Below are positions 17,540 through 28,981 of a stretch of DNA of 64,000 nt, piece by piece. This stretch comes from Toxoplasma gondii ME49 (lineage: Eukaryota > Apicomplexa > Conoidasida > Eucoccidiorida > Sarcocystidae). The stretch lies in assembly GCF_000006565.2 (NCBI RefSeq), contig NC_031478.1, positions 479,874-543,873 on the forward strand, written 5' to 3'. The translations under genes and the position numbers were made by a program. Below the pieces are notes generated by a model. The model saw nothing but the letters and a program-made list of their open reading frames with translations. It did not search any database and was not told the origin of the DNA. Each line of letters opens with the position of its first letter. The stretch's first letter is position 1.

Positions 17540-19502
17540 TTACATGATCGGAAGACGCTTCTTCAACTCCTCTGGCAGCTTTACGTCCACGCTCAGCACC
17601 TGGTCTGAACACGAACGCAGCATGCGAAGCAAACCCAGATACCCTTGAAAATCGCGACACACACAAAAAAGAGCGCTCCAGGGAAGGAACGGAAAACAGG
17701 CGTCGGGGAGGACTTGAAAAGTGGAGTCGAGACGAAAGAACAGCTTAGAAGGGGAAAGACAGACAACGCGGAGACACGAACAAATTTAGCTGAAGCACTT
17801 TTCAACCGTCGTCTCCCCCCCGTCAAATCGAGGAAAGAAATATTCTTACCAATGCAGAAATGGACGGCATGATCCATCACCTCCGGAGCGACATCAACCT
17901 CTGCTTTCGCGTTGTTCGTCGCCGTCAAGAAGGCCGCGTCTTCTTCGTGTTCAGCCTCCGCCGAAACTTCGAACTCTTTCTCGGCTTCTTCCCTGGCAGA
18001 AAAACGCACGTAAAGGATCCGGGAAAAGTGGAGAATCTTTCAGTGCAAAAGAACGAGAATCAAAGCCTTCACCGAGGTGTCTCCATACAATGTACATGCC
18101 ACACAAGCCGATCAGTCACGACACATAAGCGAACTCATTTTTGGATCAGGTGATCTGTCACAAACATTTTCTGTACGCATTCACTCGAATCTGTGGAAAT
18201 GAGCTCTGCACAAAACCAAACCTCGTCTGTTCAAGAACGCAAAATATCTCAGTTGAAGAAGTTCGTGCCTCGCAGTCAGATCTGAGGCATAGTCTCAAAC
18301 GAGTGCGTTCTTCACTTATCCCTGTTCCTCAACCCGAACTTTCCCTCAACCAAGATCGCCGGCGCCACTCAAACCACAAAAAGCAAAACCGGCCCAGGTC
18401 CTTCAGCGAGGCGGCACCCGAGACTGTCTTCGTCCTCGCCACCTCAGTGATCCGCATCATTCACTCACATCCCTATCATTCTCTGGCTGTCTCTCCAACT
18501 TGTTCGGTGTTGTTCTCCGTCTGCATCTGCACCTTTCTTTCTGAATCACTATTTTTTCCTACGTATCTCTCCAGCTTCCTCTTTATCCTCCTTCCTCTGT
18601 ATCTCTCCTTTGTTTCTCTACATCTGTATCACTGATGCTTCTCTGGTTGTCTCTCCACCGTTCTCTGTGAAGCATTTTGACCCGCACCTGAGTTTGTTGG
18701 CTTCTTGTTCGACTTCGGCTCGTGCGCGTTGCAGGAGGCTTTCTTTCTGTTTGCGGCTCTTTTCGACGATTTGCCTGGCGCGTTCGTGGGCTTGGTGGAG
18801 CTGCTGTAGCAGTTCGACGCCTTGTTCAGGCTCGGGTTCGCAATGAGGGATATCTTTACCGCCGTGCGCAGCTTCGCGGACGAGGCCGAGGATCGAGCCT
18901 CGCAGGTGCAAATGAGGCAGGTGGGAGGGATGCATCTTGTGGGCAAGACCAGCGGCCGCACCGTCGCCTTCAAGGAGCTCCAAAGCGCCGGTCCCCTGGC
19001 TGTTCTGCGGCCTCATCGTCATGCGGCTGTGACCAGGAAGATGCGGGTGGGGCAGATGAAACTTCTTCTTGTGCGGGAGCGACTGCTCGTGGTTGAGTGC
19101 GTCGCCGGCCTCCGCCGAAGCGCTCGCGCTGCTCCTCTCCTCGGTCTCGCGCCTCTGCGCGGGGGCGCGCGCCCGGTCGGCCTTGCCGTGGGCGTCGTCG
19201 AAACCCTCGCTGGGCCCCGAGTCCCCGTGCAGCAGCGCAGAGACCGAGCGCGAAACCTTGGAAGTGATACGCGAAAACAACTTGCTGCTGGCGCGCGAGT
19301 GGCGCTTCTTGGGCTCGTCCTCTGGACCGTGCCGCGGCGTCCCAGGTGGCTCCCCGCTGCCGCCTCGGCTGCCCACTCCCCGGACCCCGCCCGGATCCTC
19401 CACGACTGGTGTGTTTGGGTTCGTGCTCCCCGCCTCTTCCCACGCAGCCGCGCGGGCCGTCCCGGACCCGCTCCGGGAAGCCTTCGACAGGCGCTTCAAC
19501 AT
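17540..19502 (-). CDS. V-type H+-ATPase subunit G with long N-terminal extension
   Basis: Exons: 18688-19502 (ATG), 17850-17992, 17540-17604 (TAA); 1023 nt in frame, 340 residues. Residues from about 228 match V-ATPase G, the peripheral-stalk subunit that with subunit E links the V1 head to V0: a charged helix GVELLQQLHQAHERARQIVE, then EANKLREEAEKEFEVSAEAE, and a short C-terminal part VDVKLPEELKKRLPIM. Typical subunit G is about 115 residues, so the first ~227 are extra. They are Ser/Gly/Pro-rich with basic patches and two His/Pro-rich stretches (HLPHPHLPGH and HPSHLPHLHL), without recognised domains. The start chosen is the first in-frame ATG of the open frame; internal Met codons before HPSHLPH could be the real start, giving a nearly standard subunit. 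The stop overlaps a good donor (AT|GTAAGC). Confidence 0.82.
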
Positions 19503-20348
19503 CGCCCAGACGAAATCAGGAAAAGACGCCGAGAACGGAACTTGAGGAGCAGGAAAAGGAGAAAACTACGGGTTTGGAGGAAAACCAAAGATACCCTCAG
19601 GAATGTCCGCGGAGGAGCAGGGATTCAGGGATTTTACGGGGGAGTTGGCGACAAGGACCCTTCCACTCTGGTAGGCTGCGTTGACTCGCGGACCAGAGGT
19701 TCTGAGAAGGGAAACACAGGACCTCGAGATATGGGAACCGGCGGGAGTCCCGCGGCTGGAAGAGTATGAGAGAACGCTTGACGAAAACGCCACAGAACGA
19801 GCTCACAGTCTTGCTGTGACTCGAGAAGACTCTCCCTCGTCAGAACGACTACCCACGCCTAGAATGTGCGTCTGTAGTGCAGGGCACACACAGACTCAGA
19901 CGGCCTCTGGTGCTACGGCTTCCTTTAGAAAATGGGCAGGTTATACGACGATGACAGACCAGGGAAAATTGAGGTCGATGACGCGTGATTGTACAGAGAG
20001 ACGCAGTGCGGGAATTGACGACAGGGGCTTTGGTCGTGCAGCAGGTCAGACTTGTCGCATCAAAGCCGTGGCCTCTGTAAAAAAAGCACCGCGTTGCTTG
20101 GCAAGCAAGCGAAGCTATACGCCCGTCACAACTATTCCGGCTTACGGTTAAGAACGGGAGACGCCAGTCGAAACCCGGACACAAATCAGAGTCCGTCACC
20201 TCGCCACACAGGTCTGTGCTGTCATGTGCGGTGTCCACCCGCTGACCACGGAGTTTCGCGGGAATGAAGAAAAATACATGACCGGCAGTGCCACGTCACT
20301 TGTGTAGAACCAGTTTTGTCCAGGACATGCCCTTTCGAATGGAGGAAG

Positions 20349-20752
20349 CTATTCGAGTTCCTCCTCTTCTGGGGGATCACCGGCTTTCGTGCCGCCCGGT
20401 TCGTCCTTCTCTGGTTCGCTCGCTAGATCTTCGAAGAAACTAGTCTGGGGTTCGATTTTGCAATCGAGCGTACATACAGTGCAAGGTAAACCAACATGTA
20501 CACCAAGTTGCCCGCAGCGCTTTGCAAAACGGAGGAACATGTGCGGGTTCAGGGAACGCTGTTTGTCGATGGCGGCCTCTCCGACACTTGCAAAATTTGC
20601 CCACGAAAAACCGGCGACCGGCAGTCCGTGCCAAGTGGCGGTGCGAACCCCCCCCTCCGGAAAAATCAGCTTTCCTGTGTGAGAGGAAAGCAAGACCCCG
20701 CGTCGACGGGATACCAGCGGCGACCACCCTTGTGTGTTTAGCCTGGGAATGA
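20349..20752 (-). CDS. Possible terminal exon of an unidentified gene
   Basis: On the minus strand an acceptor-like TCTTTTTTTCAG ends near 20753. After it a frame stays open for about 134 codons to TAG at 20349-20351. The last 30 codons have G/C-rich third positions and encode an acidic tail (FFEDLASEPEKDEP, ending EEEELE). There is no ATG at the beginning of the frame, so if it is real it is a 3' exon. A shorter ATG-started frame overlaps it. No family recognised and no upstream exon found. Confidence 0.3.
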
Positions 20753-20799
20753 CACTGAAAAAAAGACTGCTCAACGATGCAGGTATCTCCACTCATTCA

Positions 20800-23700
20800 A
20801 CTTGCAGTTGCGCTACAGCATTTCGCCGGAAGAGCAGCCCAAAAGAATGTAATATTCCAATGTCGACTCGTGAGGCATGCCCTAGCGTTCCTTGCAGCAG
20901 TCACAGCAGCATTTTTGGAAAGGAGAATGGGAAAAGGCAAGCCAGCGCAGAGTCTGCTGCGTCGACGAGCCGAACTCCTCGTGTGGTGCCGGCCTTCAAA
21001 AGAAGAAACTGCTTTTTTCGATCTGAAACAGTGAGAACTAGTGGAAGGGAACGTTCAGACGCGGCGTACGGAACCGTACAAAGGGGGGCTCGGTGAAGCC
21101 TCAAGCCAGCAACTCGGCCCAATGAGCAAACCTTTAATGCAGATGCAAGAAAAAGGATTCCTCCCAGATTAACACGAATCGATTGGCCGTCACACATAGT
21201 CGCTAGACGACTAATTCTCCAATAGTGTTGTGAAATTCACCGTCATTTGCATTGGCTCGTGGGTGTGGGATTTGGAGAAAAAACCGGCCAAACCGCTCCC
21301 TCCGTCTCGCGTGCACGCGCTTTCCTATCGTTTAACCCACCCGCCGCTAGTACTGACCAGACGGCTGGAAAAAACGGCGCAGGCTGAGCCCCTTCAAACA
21401 CACACAAAACGATACCAGGAGATGACCCTCTCTCACTGCTCTCAAACATGGAAGAAGCTGAATTCAGAACTGTTTTTCCACATGCTGTTGAAAATATGAT
21501 ACTCTCTTCTACCACCTAGCAACCGTGTATTGGGGGTCCTCCAACTCTTCCCGCCTATTGCGCCCGTGCCCCTTTGAAAACAGGAAGCAGCCCCACCTTA
21601 CTTACTGGCTAAGATTGGACAGCTGAATAATGCACAAGGTGGAGAACGAGGGCCGATGCAGAGAGCACAGAACTTATCGTACCCTTCTGTGACCTCTACC
21701 CGTAGTTTTTTTTTCGATGTATGCGTTCCCTCCCCCCAAAAATTCGCGACGCTCCGTATCTGCTAAAACATCCGGTAGAACCTGTCTTCGTAAGACACTA
21801 GAGCTGCACTTGATGCCGTTTCATTACGGCCTATGGCTTTGCTCAGCCGGCTGTCCAGATCTGCACAGGAGTGGTGTAGACCACGGCTTCCTGCACGAAC
21901 TGCCCTCCTACAGGAAAAAGAGCAATCAAACCCCTTCGTGCTTCACCTATGGAAGGGCTGGCGTCTCAGAAGCTGTCTTGAACCAGTGTATGTTGATCGT
22001 AACGATGCAAGTTGTAACGTAGCTTTCAGAGTAGCAAATCGTTACCGCGATAGATGGCCTCTAACTGTGGCTCAGTGTTGTTCAAGTAGAGAAGGAGGAC
22101 GGCTGCATCAGCCTTGACGTTACGAAGTCTGACGGAGGCAGCACTGCTTGTCGAGTGATCATCCTGCGCAGATAACGTAATTCGGATTTTCCGTTCCAGA
22201 CGTTTAGCTAACTTTCTGTCCTCTCGACGTGATCGTCAGGAAACGCCGAGTGCTCCGTGAGAACTCGCACACGGCTAACGTGCGCCACTCTAGCAGATAA
22301 GCATAATTCCGGAGGTGGCGAAGCTCGCACGTGGGCAGATGTGCAACGCTCTAGCTTGGTCTCCCCGCGTTCCCGACAATGGCGGTGGATGGTAGTCTTA
22401 GATCCTATGGTCCCTTTCACTACAAACGCTTCCAACTTGTGTTACCGGCGGTGGGACTCAATGGGGTCTATGACACTAGAATTGGCGAATACGAAGCTTT
22501 CGCGGCGTTCAAGGGGCCGAACTATTGGTATGCAAGACAGGTTGAGGGGTGTACGTACTGAAATCTCGGGCGTTCTATGCAAGGGAGACACGTGCATTAC
22601 GACTCTTCGACAAGATTAGCAGGACCTCAAAGCCTTCGCCCTGTTTGCAATGACATATTGGTAAGTCTGGTGAGTAGCCCTGAAGAAAGCGAAAACGCGT
22701 AGCCTTTTAAAGTGGCTGACGATACATGGAAAAGCCACTGTACATCGGTGTCCGGAGATTTAGGTGCAACGTGCTTATCGATATATCATTTAGAACAATG
22801 GCAAATTCCTTGCTTCCAAGACTGGAGGGGGGAAGAAAATATAAAGTTGTTGAAACCACCCCTGCTGTGATAGAGAAGGTGTTGTTTCAATCGTAGGCGC
22901 AAGAAGATTGAAGGACTTCGTTCTGAACCTATGGATGGACCGGAGTAGAGGTCGTTGTAAAGCAGCAAAACGAGAAAAGGGGGAAAAGGACAAAACGTTT
23001 TCGTGACTCTAATAACAGCGACGTATGCTGTCGCATTAGACGATCTTCCACGTCGTTCCAGTGAGACGCAAATGGCCAGCGCGTCCAGATATTTTACTTG
23101 TTATCATCGGGCGTGACTACGACACGTCAGGAACAAGAATGAGTAAAACGAGTTTTATCTCGATATGTGATCGGTTGTCTCCAAAAAGAGACGTAGTTTC
23201 CGAGGGGGATTTAGTTGTTCGACTGTGGTGACCCTTTATAAACGGACCTGCTGCGGTGCAGAAGCCACTCTCCACCACCAAAATAGATTGGTACAAAGAA
23301 ATCATCATATCCTCTGTACACTACCGGCGGGGATAAGTGAGTTTCTGGGCTTCTAATTACCTCTTTTCTCTCATACCGTATTTGGTACCTTTGCTACTTC
23401 GAGGATATGTCCAAGGCAGAGCACTGGATTGGATACCCAGGAAACTCTTCTCCAGCGCCACGTCTGCTTGATGATGATGAATACGCAAACATAACACAAA
23501 TCAAGTACCACGTGTTCGTATGTGTATTTGCCTGCGCTCTGTGTGTGTGCTCACTCGTCACCACTGTACATTACCCTGATCCTCGCCTCAGCAACCGTTT
23601 AGTTCTGCTGAGTCTGTGCAGCTCAACGATATTAGCTGGCAGCTGCACGAAAATGTGGATGCCTTCAGAAACTTCCTGCTCGAGGACTGCTAAACGAGTG

Positions 23701-25145
23701 ACGTGTCAGCAACAACATCACATTCCTTGGCTGGATTGGCACCGTTTCATAGGACCGTTTTCCTGGCGACCTCAAGGAGAAAACACAAACGACGTCACCA
23801 GCAAAAGCAGACTCCGGTGTTATTTTTGCATAAGACGTGCTGGCAAGCACACTTGCACTGTTGATCGGAGTCGCTTGTGGTCAGGTTCTGTCCAGCCGCA
23901 ATTTGGATTTCCTACATACGCTGTGCGATCGTGCTGCACACCATTCGGAATCGGAAACCATCGTCCCTGCGCACGACCGTAGTTTGCAAATGGAGTTTCA
24001 GACGCATCGCTGCTGTTGAAAGCATCTAGGGACAGGATTGAAAACAAATGGGTATCGTTTCTTGCAGACAAACAGCAAGAATCACTCAAAATGTCACGGG
24101 GGGCCAGCACCACAGAGACTTCCTCTCTCGTACTGGTTGAAACCGTATGATATTCGTGTTCGGGTTGCTCCAGAATTCCCCGGATCTGAGTGGGAGATAC
24201 TACTCGTTTTCGTAGAACGGAAAAGCCTCTTGCGACAAATGCTGCCGTCTACTTGTTTGCTTGTCTCTCGAACTCTACGCATCGGCCTATACAACTCCCC
24301 CGTGTGTTTGTCACAAGCTCTCCTCTTCCACCCAGTTGGCCCTTGTGGCAGCATTCTTTTCCCGGCTGCCTCTTTTCGAATGTCTCCTTGCAGACGGAGC
24401 CCCCCTTTTCTCTGCAAACTCTCTCACTTTTCCGGCGAGTTCCTTTCTGTGCAAGCAGAGAAGGAATCGTGCATCTGCGTCATGCTATGAACTCTTCGTT
24501 TCGATTTTCGACGACAGTCTCCTGTTCCCGTTCTGGCGCGTTTTCTCTCCCACTGAATAGTGCCACCGGTTTGTCTTAGAAAACACTTTGCCACGCTTTC
24601 TGCGTACCCTGGACTTTCTGGCCTTCTTCCGAAGAAAGCCTGAATCTGCGAAGGTCCGTTCCTGTCCCGCAGAGACCCGTGGGCTGCGTGTTGGACGGTT
24701 CACCACGTGTCTGGTTCCTTTTTTCTCGTCAGCTTAACGCCGCGCCGGTGTTGTGTGGGGACGCGAAGGATAGACTTCTTTTTTTCTGCTTGGCCGGAGT
24801 TGTTTCTCTCTAATTCATATCTTTTCCCCTTCGCGCTTTCGTCGACGTTTTCCTTCTGAGAACGCCCGAGTCGTCTGCACAGAACCCGATTTACCCCCCC
24901 AACTGTTTCGCAGTGAAGCGTGCGGCAAAGCGCAACGCACCCGGGCTGACCAGGCAGATTTTTTGGTCGGTTCTGCCGGGGAGAAGTTCTCTTACAAATT
25001 CGTCTTTTCTGTCCGTACCAAGTTCGTCACTTTGGGGCGGCATATCTTCCTGGTGCCAGGTCGCCCCGCCTGTCATTGCGACGAGAATTCCTCACTCCTT
25101 GGAGGAAGCCAGAATCGATCTGCTCAGCGCTCTCTTTGAAGCACA
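20800..25145. other. Long spacer upstream of eIF3f, no supported gene
   Basis: About 4.3 kb with only short, overlapping open frames on both strands and no recognisable motif. 24400-25145 is pyrimidine-rich on the plus strand and probably holds the promoter and 5' UTR of the eIF3f gene. Confidence 0.5.
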
Positions 25146-25841
25146 ATGATAAGGTCAGTGTCCAGGTCCGTTGGGACCTCTTCTCAGCAGCACAATGTGC
25201 CCAAGCACTTTGATATTCTCCCGTACCCCCCCCTCAAAGTGCGGGTCCACCCCGTCGTCGTCCTCACGATCTTGGATGCCTACCTGAGACGCGAAGAGGG
25301 TCAGATGAACGTCATTGGAACGCTTCTCGGAACAGTGTCCGAAGGCAATGTTGTGGACATCTCAGACTGCTTCGTCGACAGACACTCGCTCACAGATGAG
25401 GTGAGTTTTTCGAGGGGGAACTTAGTCCTCTTGTGCTTCTGCAACACACTCACGACAGGGCTTCTCATGGCTCGACAATTTAGGTTCCGCACATAAAAAC
25501 AGGGCAAACGGTGGCTTGACACGCGATAAGCAGACGCGACGGGGGGAGGCGAATCCGCTTATTCATCTGTGACTTCCACGCTTCTCGAGTCGTTCAACAA
25601 GGCTGGAATGTGCCGAAGGCAGTGAAATAAATACCGAGTGACCGGGAGACTGCCAAGCAGCTCGCGACACCTTGCGTAACAGCACGTACTCTCGAGTTTC
25701 ACGCACTCGAGCTGTGTACGCGGGAAACCGCGCAACTCCCACTGGCACGGGTTTGCGTCTCCTGTGGAGATCTCGGTAGTTCCGTCCCCTCATCTGCACA
25801 CACGTCTCACTTTGTTTGCACACGAAAGTCACTACTATTCA

Positions 25842-25881
<40 letters not shown>

Positions 25882-27377
25882 TGAAGACTGGGGCTGTATG
25901 TTAGAAGTAACTCCTGCATGTAGTCTTTGCGTGCTGCCGTGTATTGAGTGCAGCTAGGGGTTCTCATACGTGTACGCGAACGCATCGCTCTTACGCTACG
26001 GCACCTCTTTTTCCCGTCGTTGTCCTCGCTGTGACCTTCTCGACTTACTCTGTTCTGCGACTCCACTAGTGTGCGGTGGTTGTGTACGCGACCGGAGGCG
26101 CGTCGGTGTCGCGGCTTTCCTGTTCCACTCTTGCGTTCCTGTCTTGATCGAACTGCGGCTTTCCCGTTCCTGTCCGTAAACAGGGTCTGTTGCAAATCAT
26201 CAAGGACCACCACGAGACCATGTACGAGCTGAAACAGCAAGTTAGCGGCAGCGGCACCAAGGACATCGTCGTGGGTTGGTTCTGCACTGGGAGCGAAATG
26301 ACGGAGTTGACCTGTGCCGTCCACGGCTGGTTCAAGCAGTTCAACAGCGTCTCGAAGTTCCACCCGCAGCCGCCGCTTACGGAGCCCATTCACTTGATGG
26401 TGAACACAACCATGGATCGCGACAACCTTTCCATCAAGGTACGGCGAGTCTCGGCAATGCAGGCGCAGGAGATCTCTTTGGTCATGCCGTCGGCTTCCTT
26501 GCCGGTGCTAGGGCATGTCAGTGCTGGAAACGAACGAACGGCGATGTCTTAGGCACTCTACACCCCGAGTTTTATGTAACTGCCCTTAATAGCGAAATGC
26601 GTTGTCGGGAAACCCGAATTACCTCTCTCTCGTCGTGCGTCTTGTTTTGACTCAGCGTGGAACGTTCCGTGGTGCGGAGTTTCACGAGACGACTTACCCT
26701 GCGTAGGGAGCCGTGTGGCTAGGACATTTTCACTTAGCCAGCGCCCTTGCTGAGCTGTGTATTCACGCGAACTCTTGCAGCGGCTGGAGTCAGATGTATG
26801 GGGTACCTCAGCACGGTCCGCTTTCTGTTGCTTGCCGTGACCTCAGGCCTACATGCAAGTCCCGATGAACATGGCCAAGGACGCTTGCTTCCAGTTCCAG
26901 GAACTGCCTCTTGAATTGTTTGCCTCCTCGTCCGACCGCGCGGGTCTTTCCCTGCTCTTGAAGGTCCGGGAGGCGAACCGACGCCACCGCCAGCAGCACG
27001 ATGGCAGCCGGGCGAGTGCGCTCTCGAGCAGCTCAACCTCGTCCGCCGCCGCTGTGGCAGCGATCAGCGATACCCCTGGAGTTGCAGGTGTCCCGGTCAT
27101 CAAGCAGGGCTTGGGTGCTGCTCTCGAGAAGCTGTCTGATCAGCTGAACAAGTGCGGAGCGTACGTCAGGAGCGTCCTCGATGGCTCTGAAAAGGCGGAC
27201 CCCGAAATTGGCCGGTTCCTTAGCAAGGCGCTCTGCGTGGAGGCTGTTCAGGACCTCGAGGTCTTTGAACAGATGTGCCAGAACGCACTCCAAGATAACC
27301 TGATGGTCGTCCACCTCACCAGCCTTGCTCGGCTACAGTTTGCTGTGGCTGAGAAACTCAACACGTCCTTCTTCTAA
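25146..27377 (+). CDS. EIF3F: Translation initiation factor eIF3 subunit f
   Basis: Exons: 25146-25400, 26184-26438, 26847-27377 (TAA); 1041 nt, 346 residues, all introns phase 0 with GT-AG ends. An MPN domain occupies about 30-170: KVRVHPVVVLTILDAYLRRE, IGTLLGTVSEGNVVDISDCF, IVVGWFCTGSEMTELTCAVH. The catalytic HxHP of JAMM proteases is absent, which is the normal MPN-minus state of eIF3f. The C-terminal helices (SDQLNKCGAYVRSVLDG, DPEIGRFLSKALC, NLMVVHLTSLARLQF) match the family. A Ser/Ala-rich insert (about 220-245) separates the two parts and is lineage-specific in appearance. The protein is a scaffold subunit of the eIF3 complex on the 40S ribosome. The start is the first ATG of the frame; a stop lies upstream. 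Confidence 0.93.
25843..25876. repeat. (TA)n microsatellite in the first eIF3f intron
   Basis: About 17 TA units. It is the only long TA array in the window to the right of 13.2 kb. Confidence 0.95.
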
Positions 27378-28981
27378 ACTTGGGGAGCCTCCTGTTGGTA
27401 ATACAGCTCGGGACTTGACACAGGTGCGGACGGTGTGACGCGTGCTTGTGTCAGTGCAGCGCGGTGCATTTGTTGTCTCTATCGCTCACTCTTTGTCCGG
27501 TCGTCTATGGGAGTCTCAGGCTGTGGACCCTGTCGAAAGAAAACTCCACTTTTATCTTGTCCTTGATACTGCGCACACTTCGGGGTTGTGCCGAGGCGGT
27601 TGGGGGCCAACGAACGGACGCTCCGGGGCCCTGTGGAGTGGGCGAGACGAGCGTCTTGGAAGTAGCCCGCCTCTCTTCCCGCTCGAAAGTCCACGGACAC
27701 CACTGCATTCTGCTCTGTTTGGTACATATGGTATAGCTCGAGTGCCCAAGCAAAGTTAGGATGTGGATTCTTGATCTTTTTTGTCGCTGAGATGACACAC
27801 ACGCCCCCAGAAGTTCTCTAGTTTTGCGAAGACACGGAAGCTCTGCGCGGCATCGAAACTTCGTGCCGCGACACTACGGCGAGTGAATGTAACGCGCTTT
27901 GTCTTGTTTTGAGCGGTTGCGAGTCTCAAAACAACCACACGCTTTTTCACTCGTGGCAGTCTTACAACTTGCGCCAGACAAGCGACTTCCATTGCTAGGT
28001 ACCCAGTGACGACATAGGACCGCTGTTTGCCGGATTAAGCAGATCGACCAGAGGCAACGTTTCAACAAATGGAAAGTGACGGAGGACCAGGTGAACACTT
28101 TGTGACCGGTCACAGGCCTATCGCCCATTTAGAAGTCTTGATCTTCACTTGAGGCGAGCGAGCTGCCTTCGATGCAGAGAAATCAAAGGCACGCGAGCTC
28201 TTCTCACATAAGCGCAACCGTGCTGAAAGCGGGTTCGACTGTAGTAGCGCCTGCAACGTTTCAGGAATTTCCCAGGCTAACCGAGATCAAGGCTCCGCTT
28301 GAACGTTTTCATCTGACCGGCAAGCTAGAGAAACGAATCTGTATATCCTTTTATAGTGGCACACAAAACATTGTCTTGCTTTTCTACGCAATGTAGGGTG
28401 TCCTGGGCCTGTTTCAAATCTCATTTTCACGTCTCAAAAATGACAAATCGAAAGGCGAGCACCTGGCTTGCATCATTCACGGCATTCAGGACTTCCAAGA
28501 ACAGACACTAATAGCATTACTTGAATAGTGAACTTAAGTGGTACTTCAAAAGGCACGGCTTGTACCAGAAGACGAAGTCGTGATACGTGCCCGCTCTCTG
28601 AAGAGTGCGCTGTGTCACAGGGGAAAATCCTATCGTCGTGGTATGTCGTACACACTACGTGCGATGCATTTCGACCCAGAGAGACCCCTTGCAGTGTGAT
28701 ATCACTTCCCGGGCCTCCTGTGACGGCATTTACGGAATTGCGACATTCGTGGTACTGGAGGCGCACGCAGGGACAACATGGCTCGATCGGAGGAGTTGCA
28801 AGCTCCGTCAAAACGCACACGCGGAAAAAAAAGTCATTCCTTCCTCACGTCTACTCCGTTTGCTCCATGCGTTTCTTCGTGATCGTATTGAAGTTAGCAT
28901 GAAATGGTCGAGACAAACAAAGGCCTTATTCTGGTAGGCTGGCGAATCCGTAGAATCTTTCTGTTCACCCGCAGGTGTAGA
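27378..28981. other. Convergent intergenic region, no gene seen
   Basis: Between the 3' ends of eIF3f (+) and COX15 (-). It presumably holds both 3' UTRs. Open frames are short and overlap on both strands. Confidence 0.6.
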
